NCBI RefSeq assembly: GCF_004023625.1
Contig: NZ_RPDJ01000026.1
Location: 62,001 to 126,000, forward strand
Reading direction: 5' to 3'
Origin: Streptomyces cavernae
GTDB lineage: Bacteria; Actinomycetota; Actinomycetes; Streptomycetales; Streptomycetaceae
Length of the DNA stretch: 64,000 nucleotides
Shown: in pieces, positions 17,879 through 25,715 of the stretch
Numbering within the stretch: the stretch's first letter is position 1
Layout: every line of letters starts with the position of its first letter
Made by a program: the position numbers and the translations under genes
Notes under the pieces: model-generated
The model's database searches: none
Told to the model about the DNA's origin: nothing
The model's input: only the letters and a program-made list of their open reading frames with translations

Positions 17879-19126
17879 TCACGCCGCCCACGGCAGCCAT
17901 GCCCGCACCGCGAATCCTCCGTCAGGCTGCCGGCCGTGGTCCAGACGGCCGCCGGCCAGGGTGGCCCGTTCGGTGAGGCCGATCAGGCCCTGCCCCGAGC
18001 CGGGCACGTGGGGAACGGGGCCGGGCGGGGGCGGGTTGAGCACGCTGACGGTCAGGCCGGTGCCGGGCGCGCCCGTCACTTCCACCGTCACCTCCGCTCC
18101 CGGCGCGTGCTTGCGGGCGTTGGTCAGGCCCTCCTGCGCGATGCGGTACGCGGTACGGCCGGCCGACGCGGGAACCAGGGCCGGATCCGCGACGCGGAGG
18201 TCGAGCGCGATCTTCATACCCGCCTCGCGGGACTCCGCCACCAGCCCTTCGACCGCGCTCAGCGTCGGCTGCGGACGTCCGGTGTCGTCGGGTTCGCCGG
18301 CCCGCAGTACGCCGATGATCTCGCGCAGGTCCTGCAGCGCCTCATGCGCGCTCTCCCGGATGACCCCGGCCGCCCGGACGATCTCCTCCCGGGGCGCGTC
18401 CGGCCGGAACTCCAGGGCACCGGCGTGCACGCTGAGCAGCGTCAGCCGGTGGGCCAGCACATCGTGCATCTCCCGCGCGATGGCTTCACGGGCGAGCCGC
18501 TGCGCCTTCTCCGCGCGCAGGGCCGCTTCGGTCTCGGCGCGCCGCACCTGGTCACGCAGGCTCCTCAGGAGCTGCCGCTTGGAGCGCACGAACATGCCCC
18601 AGCCGATGACCGCCGCGACCAGCACCACGGTGGCGACGACCGAGGCGGCGTACGGCACTTCGGGGTCGGGGCGCAACCGGAAGAAGACGGGCAGGCTCGC
18701 CACGGTGATTCCGCCGACCCAGGCGACGTATCTGAAGGGCCGGTGCACGGCGAGCGTGAAGAGACTGACCAGTCCGGCCCCGCCCGCAGTGTTCGAGAGG
18801 AATGCCACGGGCAGCATCGCGACCGCGAGGCCGAGCGGCCAGCGGCGGCGCAGCCAGACCGTGGCGCAGGCGATCGCGCCGAGGAGCTGGTCGACGGCTG
18901 CGAACTCCGGGGAGATGCCGGGTTCCCTGGACAAGGTGTCGATGCCGACGAGTCCCACGAACACGGCGAGCAGGAAGCAGCCGAAGTCCACGACCCAGTC
19001 GCGCGCGGTGCGCCGGGGCCGTCCCGAGCGGCTCGTGGGGACCGAGTCCAGTTCCTTGACCACCGCGGACGGCAACAGCCACCGGGGCCCCAACTCCGGC
19101 TTCACCGTGGAACCTTCACTGCTCAC
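17879..19126 (-). CDS. Sensor histidine kinase of the NarL-partner (HisKA_3) class
   Basis: About 415 residues from the GTG at 19126; the longer frame to 19174 adds an Arg-rich stretch I consider non-coding. Four or five membrane segments lie in the first ~170 residues (DFGCFLLAVFVGLVGI, GLAVAMLPVAFLS, AASVVATVVLVAAVIGWG). Next come a coiled linker, the H box AREMHDVLAHRLTLL, the N box QEGLTNARKHA and the G box GSGQGLIGLTERA. It has no obvious extracellular sensor domain and probably senses membrane or intramembrane signals. Confidence 0.9.
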   Translation of the reverse strand: MSSEGSTVKPELGPRWLLPSAVVKELDSVPTSRSGRPRRTARDWVVDFGCFLLAVFVGLVGIDTLSREPGISPEFAAVDQLLGAIACATVWLRRRWPLGLAVAMLPVAFLSNTAGGAGLVSLFTLAVHRPFRYVAWVGGITVASLPVFFRLRPDPEVPYAASVVATVVLVAAVIGWGMFVRSKRQLLRSLRDQVRRAETEAALRAEKAQRLAREAIAREMHDVLAHRLTLLSVHAGALEFRPDAPREEIVRAAGVIRESAHEALQDLREIIGVLRAGEPDDTGRPQPTLSAVEGLVAESREAGMKIALDLRVADPALVPASAGRTAYRIAQEGLTNARKHAPGAEVTVEVTGAPGTGLTVSVLNPPPPGPVPHVPGSGQGLIGLTERATLAGGRLDHGRQPDGGFAVRAWLPWAA

Positions 19127-19303
19127 ACCGACGAATCTACGCAGCCGGCGACGGTTCCACCGCCCTTCGCGCACGGCCGTCGACGAAAGTCACGCGTGCC
19201 GGGACTTTCGGCGCGCGGGCGCGGGGGCGGTGGAGTCTTCGGTCAGGGAGTCATCGGCGCTCGGCCGATGCGTGGGGGAAGCCGACGGGGCGAGGATCCC
19301 GGT

Positions 19304-19504
19304 ATGAAGCACGTGTTGGAGTTGCTCGGTGTACTCGCTCTGATCCAGGGCGTGGTTGGGCTGGTGCACGAGTTCACCGGCTGGCGCTGGGGCCTGATTC
19401 AGCGGTACGGCTTGTTCGACGGCTACGAGCTCTATGTGAGCATCACCCTGGTGGTGCTGGCGTGCGCGTTGTTCATGGCGGCGGACAGCCGGAAGTCCGG
19501 TTGA
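19304..19504 (+). CDS. Small two-helix membrane protein
   Basis: 66 residues from the ATG at 19304 (MKHVLELLGVLALIQGVVGLV), after a GAGGATCC region that is a weak ribosome-binding site. Two hydrophobic helices (about 4-22 and 44-60) flank a WRWGLIQRYG loop. It resembles small Streptomyces membrane proteins of unknown function. It is divergent from the histidine kinase and followed by the SDR gene. Confidence 0.65.
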   Translation: MKHVLELLGVLALIQGVVGLVHEFTGWRWGLIQRYGLFDGYELYVSITLVVLACALFMAADSRKSG

Positions 19505-19600
19505 AAGGACGGTGGTTCCGGCGCCGGCGGAGGAGAGGCACCCGACGTGGACGTCCGTTTGCCGCCAGCGTCCCCCTCGTGTCCCCGCTGGGATGGGCTC

Positions 19601-19636
19601 ATGACTTCACGAGGGACCATGACTTCACAAGGAACC
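19601..19636 (+). repeat. Tandem duplication of an 18-bp start-codon/RBS segment
   Basis: ATGACTTCACGAGGGACC is followed directly by ATGACTTCACAAGGAACC and then ATGAACGG, giving three in-frame ATGs, two of them preceded by a copy of the purine-rich site. This sits exactly at the SDR start. Confidence 0.8.
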
Positions 19637-20368
19637 ATGAACGGCAGGACGGCCTTGGTCACCGGCGGCAGCCGGGGCATCGGCGCGGCGACCGCGCTGC
19701 GGCTCGCCCGGGAGGGGGCCGATGTGGCGGTCACCTATGTACAGGGCGGTCAGGCGGCGGAGGACGTCGTACGGAGCATCGAGGCCCTGGGCCGCCGCGG
19801 GGTGGCCCTGCGGGCGGACGCGGCGGACGCGGGCGAAGCCGCCGCCGCGGTGGACCGCACGGTGGAGGCACTGGGCGGGCTCGACGTACTGGTCAACAAC
19901 GCGGGCGTCGGTGCGCTCGGCCCGCTGGACTCCTGGAAGCCGGAGGACGTCGACCGGGTGCTGGCCGTGAACGTCCGCGCCGTCTTCCTGACGTCGCAGG
20001 CGGCTGCCGCCCGCATGCGACGCGGTGGCCGGATCGTCACGATCGGCACGTGCATGACCCAGCGGGTGCCGGGTCCCGGCGGGACCCTCTACGCCACGAG
20101 CAAGTCGGCCCTGACAGGTCTGACGAAGGCGCTGGCGCGGGAACTGGGTGACCGGGGCATCACGGCGAACATCGTGCACCCCGGGCCGGTCGACACCGAC
20201 ATGAACCCCGCCGACGGTCCGCACGCCGCCGGCCAGGCCGCCCTGACCGCGCTGGGTCGGTTCGGGTCCGCGGAGGAGGTGGCGTCGGTCGTGGCCTACC
20301 TGGCCGCGCCGGAGGCCGGGTACGTCACGGGGGCGGAGTTCGCGGTGGACGGGGGGTTCGCGGCGTAG
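19619..20368 (+). CDS. Short-chain dehydrogenase/reductase
   Basis: 249 residues from ATG 19619 (MTSQGTMNGRTALVTGG); ATGs at 19601 and 19637 are equally possible because of the 18-bp duplication. The classical SDR motifs are present: GGSRGIG cofactor loop, NNAGVG, TIGTCM in the Ser strand, YATSK (catalytic Tyr and Lys) and HPGPVDTDMN. It is most like NADP-dependent 3-oxoacyl reductase-type SDRs. The substrate is unknown. Confidence 0.9.
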   Translation: MTSQGTMNGRTALVTGGSRGIGAATALRLAREGADVAVTYVQGGQAAEDVVRSIEALGRRGVALRADAADAGEAAAAVDRTVEALGGLDVLVNNAGVGALGPLDSWKPEDVDRVLAVNVRAVFLTSQAAAARMRRGGRIVTIGTCMTQRVPGPGGTLYATSKSALTGLTKALARELGDRGITANIVHPGPVDTDMNPADGPHAAGQAALTALGRFGSAEEVASVVAYLAAPEAGYVTGAEFAVDGGFAA

Positions 20369-20421
20369 GGGCGCCCACCGCGCCACCCGCCCGGTGCGAG
20401 ACTCCGGGCGGGCGGAACCGC

Positions 20422-21534
20422 TCAGCCGCCCAGTTCCTGGTGCCGGGCCGCCAGCCGTGAGGCGCCCTCCTGCGTGAGGGAGCCGAACAGGCGCAGCCGG
20501 GAGATGCCCCCGTCCGGGAAGATGTCGACGCGCGCGTGGGTGCCCACGAGCGGTGTCGCCAGGACGAAGGGGTGGTTCGTGTCGGGCTGGAGCCGGGTCC
20601 GGGGAAGGACCTCCGTCCACTCCCCGTCGGTCCCGTCCTTCAGCGACACCGACGCCCAGCCCGCCGCGTTCCCCTTCAGATACGCCGTGTCGATCTCCAA
20701 TGCCCGCACCTGCGACTGCGCCGCCAGCCGGTAGCGGATCCAGTCGTGGCCCCGGTCGCGGCGTCGCCGGGTCTCCCAGCCGTCGTCCATCTTGCGGGAG
20801 CGGCCGGGCTGGATGGTGTTCGTGGCGGGCGAGTAGAAGAGGTTGGAGGCGTCCTCGACCTGGCCGCCGTTCTCCAGGGCGACCACGTCGAAGGTGCCGA
20901 GCACCGCGAGCCACCCGGGGTCGGGTACGACCTCGCCGTGGACGCGCAGACGTGCGATGCCCCCGTCGGGGTACTGGCGGACGCGCAGATGGGTGACGTA
21001 CTGCTCCACCGACACCGTGAAGCCGTTCGCCGCGTGTCCGCCGACCGGGGTGCGCGGCACCAGCGTCGTCCACTTCACGTCGTCCGCGAGGAGTTCCTCG
21101 GGGGACGGCGCGCCGGGGAACGAGACGCCCTCGACCGATACCGACTGCGGGTAGTTGCCGCGGAAGTGGGCCGTGTCGACCACGATGCCGCGGACGACGC
21201 CCGGCGCCCCGAGCCGTACCAGCGCCCAGTCGTGGTCCCCGGTCGTCGGCCAGGGATGCTCGGCGGAGGCGCCGCGCCGCCGTCGTGACTCCCAGCCGTC
21301 CATGATCTTGCCCTTGTGGCCGAATCGCTCCGGGTCGAACTCGGCGCGCTCGGGTACCAGGAGGTTCTCGCGCTGGGCGAAGAACTCGTCGTTGGCGGCG
21401 ATGACGCCGGCACCGAGCCGCCGGTCGGCGAGGTCGGCGTACTGCGTGAAGGGGAAGTCGGCGGTCCGGTAGTCCGCGTACGGGTCGCCGCCCCGGTAGG
21501 GGGCGGCATCGCCGGTGAAGCTGGGTATCGCCAC
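20422..21534 (-). CDS. alc: Allantoicase
   Basis: 370 residues from a GTG start. Two homologous beta-sandwich allantoicase repeats are visible, each with KIMDGWESRRRR / KMDDGWETRRRR and HDWALVRLG / HDWIRYRL, plus YPDGGIARLRV / FPDGGISRLRL. The enzyme hydrolyses allantoate to ureidoglycolate and urea. It lies 83 bp downstream of the allantoinase gene on the same strand, so allantoin is carried through two steps by one transcript. Length is typical. Confidence 0.96.
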   Translation of the reverse strand: MAIPSFTGDAAPYRGGDPYADYRTADFPFTQYADLADRRLGAGVIAANDEFFAQRENLLVPERAEFDPERFGHKGKIMDGWESRRRRGASAEHPWPTTGDHDWALVRLGAPGVVRGIVVDTAHFRGNYPQSVSVEGVSFPGAPSPEELLADDVKWTTLVPRTPVGGHAANGFTVSVEQYVTHLRVRQYPDGGIARLRVHGEVVPDPGWLAVLGTFDVVALENGGQVEDASNLFYSPATNTIQPGRSRKMDDGWETRRRRDRGHDWIRYRLAAQSQVRALEIDTAYLKGNAAGWASVSLKDGTDGEWTEVLPRTRLQPDTNHPFVLATPLVGTHARVDIFPDGGISRLRLFGSLTQEGASRLAARHQELGG

Positions 21535-21617
21535 GGTGATCAGGTCTGCCTTTCGGGGTCGGCCGCCGCGGTGCGTGAGCGTCGAGGGCGGACTCCTGCC
21601 AACCAGGGTTGTCCGGA

Positions 21618-22949
21618 CTACGTGGTTCTGGTGAGCAGTTCGCCTCTGGGCTCGGTGAACTCACCCCCTGCCACGATGCGTTCACCGCGCAGCCAGGTGG
21701 ATCTGACCACGCCGTAAAGGGTCTTGCCCGCGTAGGCGGTGACGCGGTTGCGGTGCTGGAGGGCCGCCGGGTCGACGGTGAAGGTCTCCTCGGGTGCGAG
21801 GACCACGAAGTCGGCGTCCCGTCCCGCCTCGATGGCTCCCTTGCGGTCGAGACCGGCCAGGCGCGCGGTGCGTGCGGACATCCAGCGGACGACGTCGTCG
21901 AGCGAGTGGCCCCGTCTGCGCGCCTCGGTCCAGACGGCCGGGAGGCTCAGCTGCAGACCGGAGATCCCGCCCCACGCGGTCGCGAAGTCGTCCGTCTTCA
22001 GGTCGGCCGTGGAGGGCGAGTGGTCGGTGACCACACAGTCGATGGTGCCGTCGGCCAGCGCCTGCCACAGCAGGTTCTGGTTGGCCGCCTCACGGATCGG
22101 CGGGCAGCACTTGAACTCGCTCGCGCCGTCCGGGACTTCCTCGGCGGTCAGGGTCAGATAGTGCGGACAGGTCTCCACCGTGAGACGGACGCCCTCGGCC
22201 TTGGCGGCGGCGATCAGCGGCAGCGCGTCACTCGACGACAGATGCAGTACGTGTACACGGGCGCCGAGGCGTTTCGCCTGGGCGACGAGGCTCGCCACGG
22301 CCGCGTCCTCGGCGTCACGCGGGCGCGAGGCGAGGAAGTCGGCGTACCGGCCGCCGCCCCGCTGCGGGGCCGCGGCCAGCCGGTGCGGGTCCTCCGCGTG
22401 GACGATCAGCAGCCCGCCGAAACCGGCGATCTCGGCCAGCGATCTGGAGAGCTGCTCCTGGTCCAGCTCCGGGAACTCCTCGACCCCGGAGGGCGACAGG
22501 AACGCCTTGAAGCCGAAGACACCGGCGTCGTGCAGGGGCCGCAGGTCCTTGACGTTGTCGGGCAGAGCGCCACCCCAGAAGCCGACGTCGACGTGCGCCT
22601 TGGCGGCGGCCACCTCCCGCTTCACCTGCAGATTCCCGACCGTGGTCGTGGGCGGCAGTGAGTTGAGCGGCATGTCGATCAGGGTGGTGATCCCACCGGC
22701 CGCGGCGGCGCGCGTGGCGGTCCAGAAGCCCTCCCACTCCGTACGGCCGGGGTCGTTCACATGGACGTGGGTGTCGACGAGTCCGGGCAGCAGGACGTCG
22801 TCGCCGAGTTCCTCCAGGCGTGCGCCGGACGGCACCTCGGCGTCATGAGGGAGAACGCGGGCGATACGGCCCGCGGTGACGGCGACACATGCTGCGCGCG
22901 TCCCTTCGGGCGTCACGACGCGTGTCGAGCGCAGCACCAGTTCGTACAC
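21618..22949 (-). CDS. allB: Allantoinase
   Basis: 443 residues; I choose the GTG at 22949 (VYELVLRSTRVV), 5 nt after GAGAGGGG. Cyclic amidohydrolase motifs: VDTHVHVNDPGR (metal His pair), GFKAFLSPSG (carboxylated Lys), IVHAEDP, LHLSSSDALP and TDHSPS (metal Asp). It opens allantoin to allantoate. It is divergent from the AllR-like regulator, and its upstream region holds a TCAAC-N5-GTTGA dyad that begins 12 bp from the start codon plus a TTCC-N7-GGAA type dyad. Confidence 0.95.
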   Translation of the reverse strand: MYELVLRSTRVVTPEGTRAACVAVTAGRIARVLPHDAEVPSGARLEELGDDVLLPGLVDTHVHVNDPGRTEWEGFWTATRAAAAGGITTLIDMPLNSLPPTTTVGNLQVKREVAAAKAHVDVGFWGGALPDNVKDLRPLHDAGVFGFKAFLSPSGVEEFPELDQEQLSRSLAEIAGFGGLLIVHAEDPHRLAAAPQRGGGRYADFLASRPRDAEDAAVASLVAQAKRLGARVHVLHLSSSDALPLIAAAKAEGVRLTVETCPHYLTLTAEEVPDGASEFKCCPPIREAANQNLLWQALADGTIDCVVTDHSPSTADLKTDDFATAWGGISGLQLSLPAVWTEARRRGHSLDDVVRWMSARTARLAGLDRKGAIEAGRDADFVVLAPEETFTVDPAALQHRNRVTAYAGKTLYGVVRSTWLRGERIVAGGEFTEPRGELLTRTT

Positions 22950-22960
22950 CCGGACCCCTC

Positions 22961-22975
22961 TCAACGATCTGTTGA
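22961..22975. promoter_or_regulatory. Dyad TCAAC-N5-GTTGA upstream of allantoinase
   Basis: TCAACGATCTGTTGA is a perfect 5+5 dyad immediately upstream of the allantoinase ribosome-binding site. The same dyad with a different spacer lies upstream of the uricase operon at 42886-42900. Likely a repressor operator; the regulator is not proven. Confidence 0.6.
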
Positions 22976-23052
22976 AGGAGTGTTCACTTGGACTTCCTGC
23001 CGGTCAAGAGCGCGCATGTCCACTCTGCCCGATCTTCGCTCACTCTGGACGT

Positions 23053-23067
23053 TTCCACAAGGCGGAA
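23053..23067. promoter_or_regulatory. Candidate AllR-type operator (TTCC-N7-GGAA)
   Basis: TTCCACAAGGCGGAA lies between the divergent allantoinase and IclR genes. It matches dyads before gcl (TTCCGTATTACGGAA), hyi (TTCCGAGATGCGGAA) and aceB (TTCCACGATGAGGAA). Confidence 0.6.
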
Positions 23068-23153
23068 TTAACATTCCAGCAAAGAGCGCGGAGGCGGGCA
23101 ACCACCCCGCAGGTAGGCTCTTGCCCTGCCTGCCAGCCGAAAGGAAACGCGCC

Positions 23154-23954
23154 GTGCCGACGTCCGACGCCAGCACCACCGACAAGCCGTCCGCCGCGAG
23201 CGGTGGCGTCCAGTCCCTCGAGCGCGCTTTCGATCTGCTGGAGCGGATGGCGGACGCCGGCGGCGAGGTCGGGCTCAGCGAACTCGCCGCGTCCGGCGGG
23301 CTGCCGCTGCCCACCATCCACCGCCTGATGCGCACCCTGGTCGCCTGCGGCTACGTACGCCAGCAGCCCAACCGCCGCTACGCCCTGGGCCCCCGCCTGA
23401 TCCGCCTGGGCGAGTCCGCGTCCCGCCTGCTCGGCACCTGGGCGCGGCCACACCTCGCCCGACTGGTCGAGGAGACGGGCGAGACGGCGAACATGGCGCT
23501 GCTGGACGGTGACGAGATCGTCTACGTGGCGCAGGTTCCGTCGAAGCACTCCATGCGGATGTTCACGGAGGTGGGCCGACGAGTCCTCCCCCACTCCACC
23601 GGCGTCGGCAAGGCCCTCCTCGCCGGCTTCCCCGACGACGAGGTCCGCGCCCTGCTGTCCCGCACGGGCATGCCGGCCGCCACGGACAAGACGATCACCA
23701 CGCCCGACGCCTTCCTCGCGGCACTGGCGCAGGTACGCCGTGCGGGATACGCGGTCGACGACAACGAACAGGAGATCGGGGTCCGCTGCCTCGCCGTGCC
23801 GGTGCCCGACTCCCCCACCGCGGCGGCGATCTCGATCTCAGGCCCGGCGGGACGCGTCACGGACGCGGCGACCGAGAAGATAGTCCCCGTACTCCAGCAG
23901 GTCGCCCGAGATCTCTCCGTCTCCCTCACAACACCCGGCACAGCAACCACCTGA
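23154..23954 (+). CDS. allR: IclR-family repressor, AllR-like
   Basis: 266 residues from a GTG at 23154 after AAAGGAAA. An N-terminal winged helix (VQSLERAFDLLERMADAGGEVGLSELAASGGLPLPTIHRLMRTL, about 20-75) is followed by the IclR effector domain (ANMALLDGDEIVYVAQV, LPHSTGVGKALLAG, VDDNEQEIGVRCLAVPV). Placed divergently from allantoinase, it fits AllR, which in Streptomyces coelicolor is known to repress allantoin catabolism. In this window it probably also controls glyoxylate-use genes, judging from shared dyads. Confidence 0.88.
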   Translation: MPTSDASTTDKPSAASGGVQSLERAFDLLERMADAGGEVGLSELAASGGLPLPTIHRLMRTLVACGYVRQQPNRRYALGPRLIRLGESASRLLGTWARPHLARLVEETGETANMALLDGDEIVYVAQVPSKHSMRMFTEVGRRVLPHSTGVGKALLAGFPDDEVRALLSRTGMPAATDKTITTPDAFLAALAQVRRAGYAVDDNEQEIGVRCLAVPVPDSPTAAAISISGPAGRVTDAATEKIVPVLQQVARDLSVSLTTPGTATT

Positions 23955-24371
23955 GCCAGTCCCCCGGCCCAAACCACGCCGACCCGCAGCCGCAAACCGG
24001 CGCAGGGGGACACCGGGGCCCCCAAAGCGCCGCAGCCGCAAACCGGCACAAGGGCACACCGGGACCCAACCCCCCAAAGCACCGCAGCCGCAAACCGGCA
24101 CAAGGGCACACCGGGACCCCCAAAGCACCGCAGCCGCAAACCGGCACAAGGGGACGTGCCGGACTCTCCGCCCGCAGCGGCTGGCGCTCGGACCAGTCAA
24201 GCCTCTCCGTGAAACACGTAACGCGCCAGACCGAGGACGGAGAGTCCGGCGCGGCCCCGCCCCAGGAACCGGCCGCAGGCGCACAAGCCACAACCAGCAG
24301 GCGCCCACGCCCAGAGCAAACGCCGCACATCAGGCGCACCAGCGAGCCACACTGGCCAGGCGCCCGCACGG
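23955..24371. repeat. Intergenic region with a 45-52 bp tandem repeat
   Basis: There is no supported gene here. From about 23985 to 24155 a unit of 45-52 bp beginning CGCAGCCGCAAACCGGC is repeated almost four times, the last copy partial. Each copy carries CACCGGG(A/G)CCC-type runs. The array lies between the convergent IclR and DUF5955-like genes. The remaining 200 bp show no clear signal. Confidence 0.8.
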
Positions 24372-24686
24372 TCACCCCCGCCGAGGCTCCCCGAACAGCT
24401 CCACCGCGCTGCGCACCTCCGCCAACCCCGGCGCCAGCGCACTCACCGACCCGATCGAGCCCGCGATCAGCAGCAGCGAGCGCCGCAGGCGCGGGATCTC
24501 CGGAACGCCGCTGACCGCCATCGCGGCGAGCGCGGCGAGTTCGTCCTCGGCGATGCCCCGGTCCGGGAACTCCGCCGGGTGGGCTGCCAGTTCCCGGCGC
24601 AGCCGGGACACCGCCGTACGCAACTCCGTCACACGTGGATCCTCGTCACTGCCGGTCACTGGCCTCTGCCCCAAGCTCCGCAACAC
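24372..24686 (-). CDS. Short conserved protein (DUF5955-like)
   Basis: 104 residues with conserved features I recall from Streptomyces DUF5955: VTELRTAVSRLRRELAAHP, an acidic central helix (IAEDELAALAAMA) and a C-terminal helix (IPRLRRSLLLIAGSIGSVSAL). It is all-helical, without catalytic motifs. The true start may be the GTG at VTGSDEDP rather than the first Met. Function unknown. Confidence 0.65.
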   Translation of the reverse strand: MLRSLGQRPVTGSDEDPRVTELRTAVSRLRRELAAHPAEFPDRGIAEDELAALAAMAVSGVPEIPRLRRSLLLIAGSIGSVSALAPGLAEVRSAVELFGEPRRG

Positions 24687-24861
24687 AGCTCCCCCCTGCC
24701 CGTCCTATGCCCCCGTCCCCACGGCGGTGGTCGGGCACGCCGAGGGACGCGGGCAAGTAAACGCCACCCGACGCCATGGGCGCCACAGTGCGGACGGAAT
24801 TTCAGTCGTCGTGAGGACCGAATTCCAGTCCGTGGACGCGACCTTCGGGTATGCAGGGGAC

Positions 24862-25464
24862 ATGAGTCTGAACGGCACTCAAGAGGTGGCCGCGATCCTG
24901 CTGGCCGCAGGCGGCGGCAGGCGCCTCGGCGGCCGCCCCAAGGCGCTCCTCGAACACCGCGGCCGCCTACTCGTGGAGCACGCGGTCCGTTCCCTGCGCG
25001 ACGGCGGCTGCGCCCGGATCCACGTGGTGCTCGGAGCGGGCGCCGAAACCGTGCGCGAGCGGGCCGCGCTCGCGGGATGCGTACTGGTGGACAACCCGGC
25101 GTGGGCCGACGGCATGGGCTCCTCGCTGCGCGCGGGACTCGCCTCACTGGCGGGCACGGGGGCACGGGCCGCCCTGGTGTCACTGGTGGACCAGCCGGGC
25201 ATCGGCCCGGAGGCCGTGGCCCGGGTCCTGGCCGCGTACCGTTCACCGGCTTCGCTGGCCTCCGCCACCTACCACGGAAAACGCGGCCACCCCGTGCTCT
25301 TCGGCGCCGACCACTGGCCGGGGATCGCCGAAGCGGCCGTGGGGGACCAAGGGGCCCGCGCCTACCTGAGGATCCACGCCGACGCGGTCACGCCAGTCGA
25401 GTGCGGGGACGTGGCCGAGCCGTACGACATCGACACCGAAGCCGACCTGACCCGCCTCCGGTGA
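24862..25464 (+). CDS. MobA-like nucleotidyltransferase (molybdenum cofactor cytidylyltransferase type)
   Basis: 200 residues from the ATG at 24862 after GGGGA. The nucleotide-binding signature LLAAGGGRRLGGRPKALL, DNPAWADGMGSSLRAGL, SLVDQPGI and GKRGHPVLFG match the MocA/MobA-like family that transfers CMP or GMP to molybdopterin. In a purine-degradation neighbourhood the natural client would be xanthine dehydrogenase, but no xdh gene is in the window. Confidence 0.85.
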   Translation: MSLNGTQEVAAILLAAGGGRRLGGRPKALLEHRGRLLVEHAVRSLRDGGCARIHVVLGAGAETVRERAALAGCVLVDNPAWADGMGSSLRAGLASLAGTGARAALVSLVDQPGIGPEAVARVLAAYRSPASLASATYHGKRGHPVLFGADHWPGIAEAAVGDQGARAYLRIHADAVTPVECGDVAEPYDIDTEADLTRLR

Positions 25465-25473
25465 CCATTGAAC

Positions 25474-25488
25474 TTCCACGATGAGGAA
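25474..25488. promoter_or_regulatory. Candidate AllR-type operator upstream of malate synthase
   Basis: TTCCACGATGAGGAA lies 227 bp upstream of the aceB start and shares the TTCC-N7-GGAA frame of the dyads before allR, hyi and gcl. It is the weakest of the four matches. Confidence 0.45.
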
Positions 25489-25536
25489 ACTAGCATCCAC
25501 CTTGCAAAAGCAGCACGGCAGCACACCGCCCAGCCG

Positions 25537-25592
25537 CACACAGCGCACAGCGCACAGCACACAGCACACAGCACACAGCACACAGCACACAG
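25537..25592. repeat. 7-bp microsatellite (CACACAG, 8 units) in the aceB leader
   Basis: Eight contiguous heptamers, CACACAG with two CGCACAG variants, lie between the candidate operator and the aceB ribosome-binding site. Copy number in such a short-unit array could vary and alter the 5' leader. Confidence 0.85.
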
Positions 25593-25715
25593 CAGCAGCA
25601 CACCGCAGGCCCTCCGTACAACGACACCGCAAAGCACACCCCGCACCGCACCGCACACCGCCCAGCAGCAAACGCAGAAGCCAGCTCGCTGATGGTCTGA
25701 AGGAAGTGACAGCTC

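Noticed and set aside
17801..19504. A 567-codon plus-strand protein ending in the small membrane protein
   Set aside because: Most of it is antisense to the histidine kinase; only the last 66 codons from ATG 19304 look like a real protein.
23985..24155. CRISPR-like regular repeats
   Set aside because: The units are contiguous, with no unique spacers of constant length and no cas genes nearby; it is a plain tandem repeat.
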